Source of the DNA: Nitrospira sp.
GTDB lineage: Bacteria > Nitrospirota > Nitrospiria > Nitrospirales > Nitrospiraceae
Reading direction: 5' to 3'
Length of the DNA: 43,172 bases
Assembly (NCBI GenBank): GCA_016788885.1
Contig: JAEURX010000063.1
Span: forward strand, 1 to 43,172
Below the pieces are notes generated by a model. It had not been told where the DNA came from, ran no database searches, and worked only from the letters and a program-made list of their open reading frames with translations. Below are positions 42,540-43,172 of the stretch, one piece after another; positions within the stretch are counted from its first letter, which is position 1, and every line of letters begins with the position of its first letter. The translations under genes and the position numbers were made by a program.

Positions 42540-42581
42540 TGGAGCCGGCGAGTGGAATCGAACCGCCGACCTGCGGTTGAC
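42540..42581 (-). other. tRNA 3'-end fragment (possible attachment-site core)
   Basis: On the minus strand this reads as a T arm with GGTTCGATTCC and an acceptor 3' strand ending CGCCGGCT-CCA, complete with encoded CCA. No matching 5' acceptor strand GCCGGCG or D arm exists upstream, and the T stem has one mismatch, so it is not a functional tRNA. Such fragments are left where integrases recombine into tRNA genes. The tRNA identity is not resolvable. Confidence 0.5.
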
Positions 42582-42739
42582 GAAGCGATCCCGAAGTAAT
42601 TTCTCCACCTCATTCCACGCCACAAAAACTCACAGAATCCCCTGATCCACCATTGGGTTAGGTGGGTCGTGCTTCGTCCTGTGGTGTGGTGTCAAAAACC
42701 GCCGGAAACGGTCTCGACGGTTACACTTTTGGTTACACT

Positions 42740-42766
42740 GCACGCCTCGCTTCTTGCGGGGCGTGC
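42740..42766 (-). terminator. Hairpin downstream of the DUF5615 gene
   Basis: GCACGCCTCGC and GCGGGGCGTGC form an 11-bp stem with one G-T pair around TTCTT, immediately after the minus-strand DUF5615 stop at 42770. It lacks a T tract but is well placed as a terminator. Confidence 0.5.
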
Positions 42767-42769
42767 AAC

Positions 42770-43150
42770 CTATTGAGGTCGGGTCCGCACGCGGATTCGA
42801 GAGCGGTCTACGATGATGAGAGACGTGGTGAGTTCGGCTTCGGTGACCTCACTGAGCAATCGTCCCAAAGCCTGTTCGGTTTCTTCGATCGTTGTCGGCC
42901 ACACCCGAAGGCGCACAATTCCATGGTGTCGCTGTGCCGGAAAGGAACGGCCATCGGCGAAGTCTTCATCAAAGGTCACCACGACAGCGCTCCGTTGCTG
43001 CGCCCAGGCGAAGACCTCTTCATCAGCCTTCCCGGACAATCCCACATCGCCCGTGTGGAAGACGGCCCACGTCGGCTTCAACAGCTTCAGCCATGAAACG
43101 ACGGCTTGGGGAACATTTTGGTCGAGAAGGATGGTCAGGCGGTCAGGCAC
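42770..43150 (-). CDS. DUF5615 PIN-like toxin family protein
   Basis: A 126-residue protein of the DUF5615/Mut7-C-like PIN fold. Acidic active-site positions are visible in ILLDQNVP (Asp10), DVGLSGKADEEVFAWA and VVVTFDEDF. These proteins are usually the second gene of a toxin-antitoxin pair with a DUF433 antitoxin and are predicted RNases. The start is GTG at 43150. It overlaps the end of an upstream frame that leaves the window, as expected for such pairs. Its position by the tRNA fragment supports accessory origin. Confidence 0.78.
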   Translation of the reverse strand: MPDRLTILLDQNVPQAVVSWLKLLKPTWAVFHTGDVGLSGKADEEVFAWAQQRSAVVVTFDEDFADGRSFPAQRHHGIVRLRVWPTTIEETEQALGRLLSEVTEAELTTSLIIVDRSRIRVRTRPQ

Positions 43151-43172
43151 GCGGAATGACTTTCTCTTCGTC
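43143..43172 (-). CDS. 3' end of upstream gene, probable antitoxin (partial)
   Basis: Nine codons (DEEKVIPRA) and a TGA lie at the window edge. They overlap the GTG start of the DUF5615 gene by eight bases. The overlap and gene order suggest the C-terminus of the partner antitoxin, commonly DUF433, but the visible part is too short to prove it. Confidence 0.35.
   Translation of the reverse strand, partial: DEEKVIPRA

Larger units (their letters stand above)
42408..42769. other. Gene-poor junction with tRNA fragment and repeats
   Basis: No intact gene is seen in these 362 bases. They hold a tRNA 3' fragment (42540-42581), a short direct repeat GGTTACACT at 42719-42727 and 42731-42739, and a hairpin at 42740-42766. 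A long minus-strand frame crosses into the P450 gene, but it reads through the tRNA fragment and is judged spurious. The whole has the look of an integration boundary. Confidence 0.5.

Noticed and set aside
41988-42623. 211-residue minus-strand open frame
   Set aside because: It reads through the tRNA fragment and the antisense of the P450 C-terminus; the RRSAVRFHSPAP stretch is just translated tRNA sequence.
42540-42625. Intact tRNA or tmRNA
   Set aside because: Only the T arm and acceptor 3' strand are present; no 5' acceptor strand, D arm or tag-peptide frame is visible.
1-43172. CRISPR array
   Set aside because: No regularly spaced repeats of 24-40 bases with unique spacers were seen on either strand.

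Overview
The window reads as chromosomal DNA of a high-GC, Gram-negative bacterium, most likely a Nitrospira-type member of the Nitrospirota. This is inferred from three things: outer-membrane and periplasmic genes (lipoproteins, a predicted beta-barrel, an OmpA-type protein, an RND pump), a full actinobacteria-type Pup/proteasome locus in that Gram-negative setting, and a Pup homologue ending in RTGE as in the UBact family. No rRNA, intact tRNA or CRISPR array was seen.

Layout. 1-1.5 kb: a small accessory block with an XRE regulator behind a near-consensus sigma-70 promoter, a putative rolling-circle (HUH) Rep-like protein and a Cys-rich protein. 1.5-2.9 kb: hairpins and two AT-richer orphan genes. 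3.0-4.8 kb: a class II aldolase and a YheT-type hydrolase. 4.9-10.7 kb (minus strand): a 907-residue fusion of two PilZ domains, a LuxD-type acyltransferase and a SAM methyltransferase, followed 33 bp later by a histidine kinase with a duplicated membrane sensor. 11.4-12.7 kb: a lipoprotein and a predicted beta-barrel protein with an internal duplication. 12.8-22.1 kb (minus strand): HD-domain protein, YjbQ, HtrA, proteasomal ATPase ARC, Dop, Pup/UBact, PrcB, PrcA, PafA. 22.3-28.2 kb: exported protein, HIT protein, membrane protein, TPR/Sel1 protein and a membrane-bound CHASE2 sigma-54 activator. 28.6-32.3 kb: a proteobacterial-type sortase system of OmpA protein, VIT/VWA sortase substrate and sortase. 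32.3-40.8 kb: a GT87-like glycosyltransferase, a very large membrane protein with a toroid-like C-terminus, a CzcA-type RND pump and a small exported protein. 41.0-42.4 kb: a cytochrome P450. 42.4-43.2 kb: a second accessory edge with a CCA-bearing tRNA 3' fragment and a DUF5615 PIN-like toxin.

How the genes work together. The proteasome genes form a self-contained tagging and degradation pathway: PafA attaches the Pup/UBact tag, Dop removes it, ARC unfolds tagged proteins, and PrcA/PrcB degrade them. In the sortase block, the CHASE2 activator lies just upstream of a candidate sigma-54 promoter preceding the OmpA-VWA-sortase genes, suggesting signal-controlled expression of a cell-envelope display system. 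The strongest candidate for something undescribed is the PilZ-PilZ-LuxD-methyltransferase fusion, paired with a sensor kinase and preceded by a strong promoter with a palindrome at the transcription start region.
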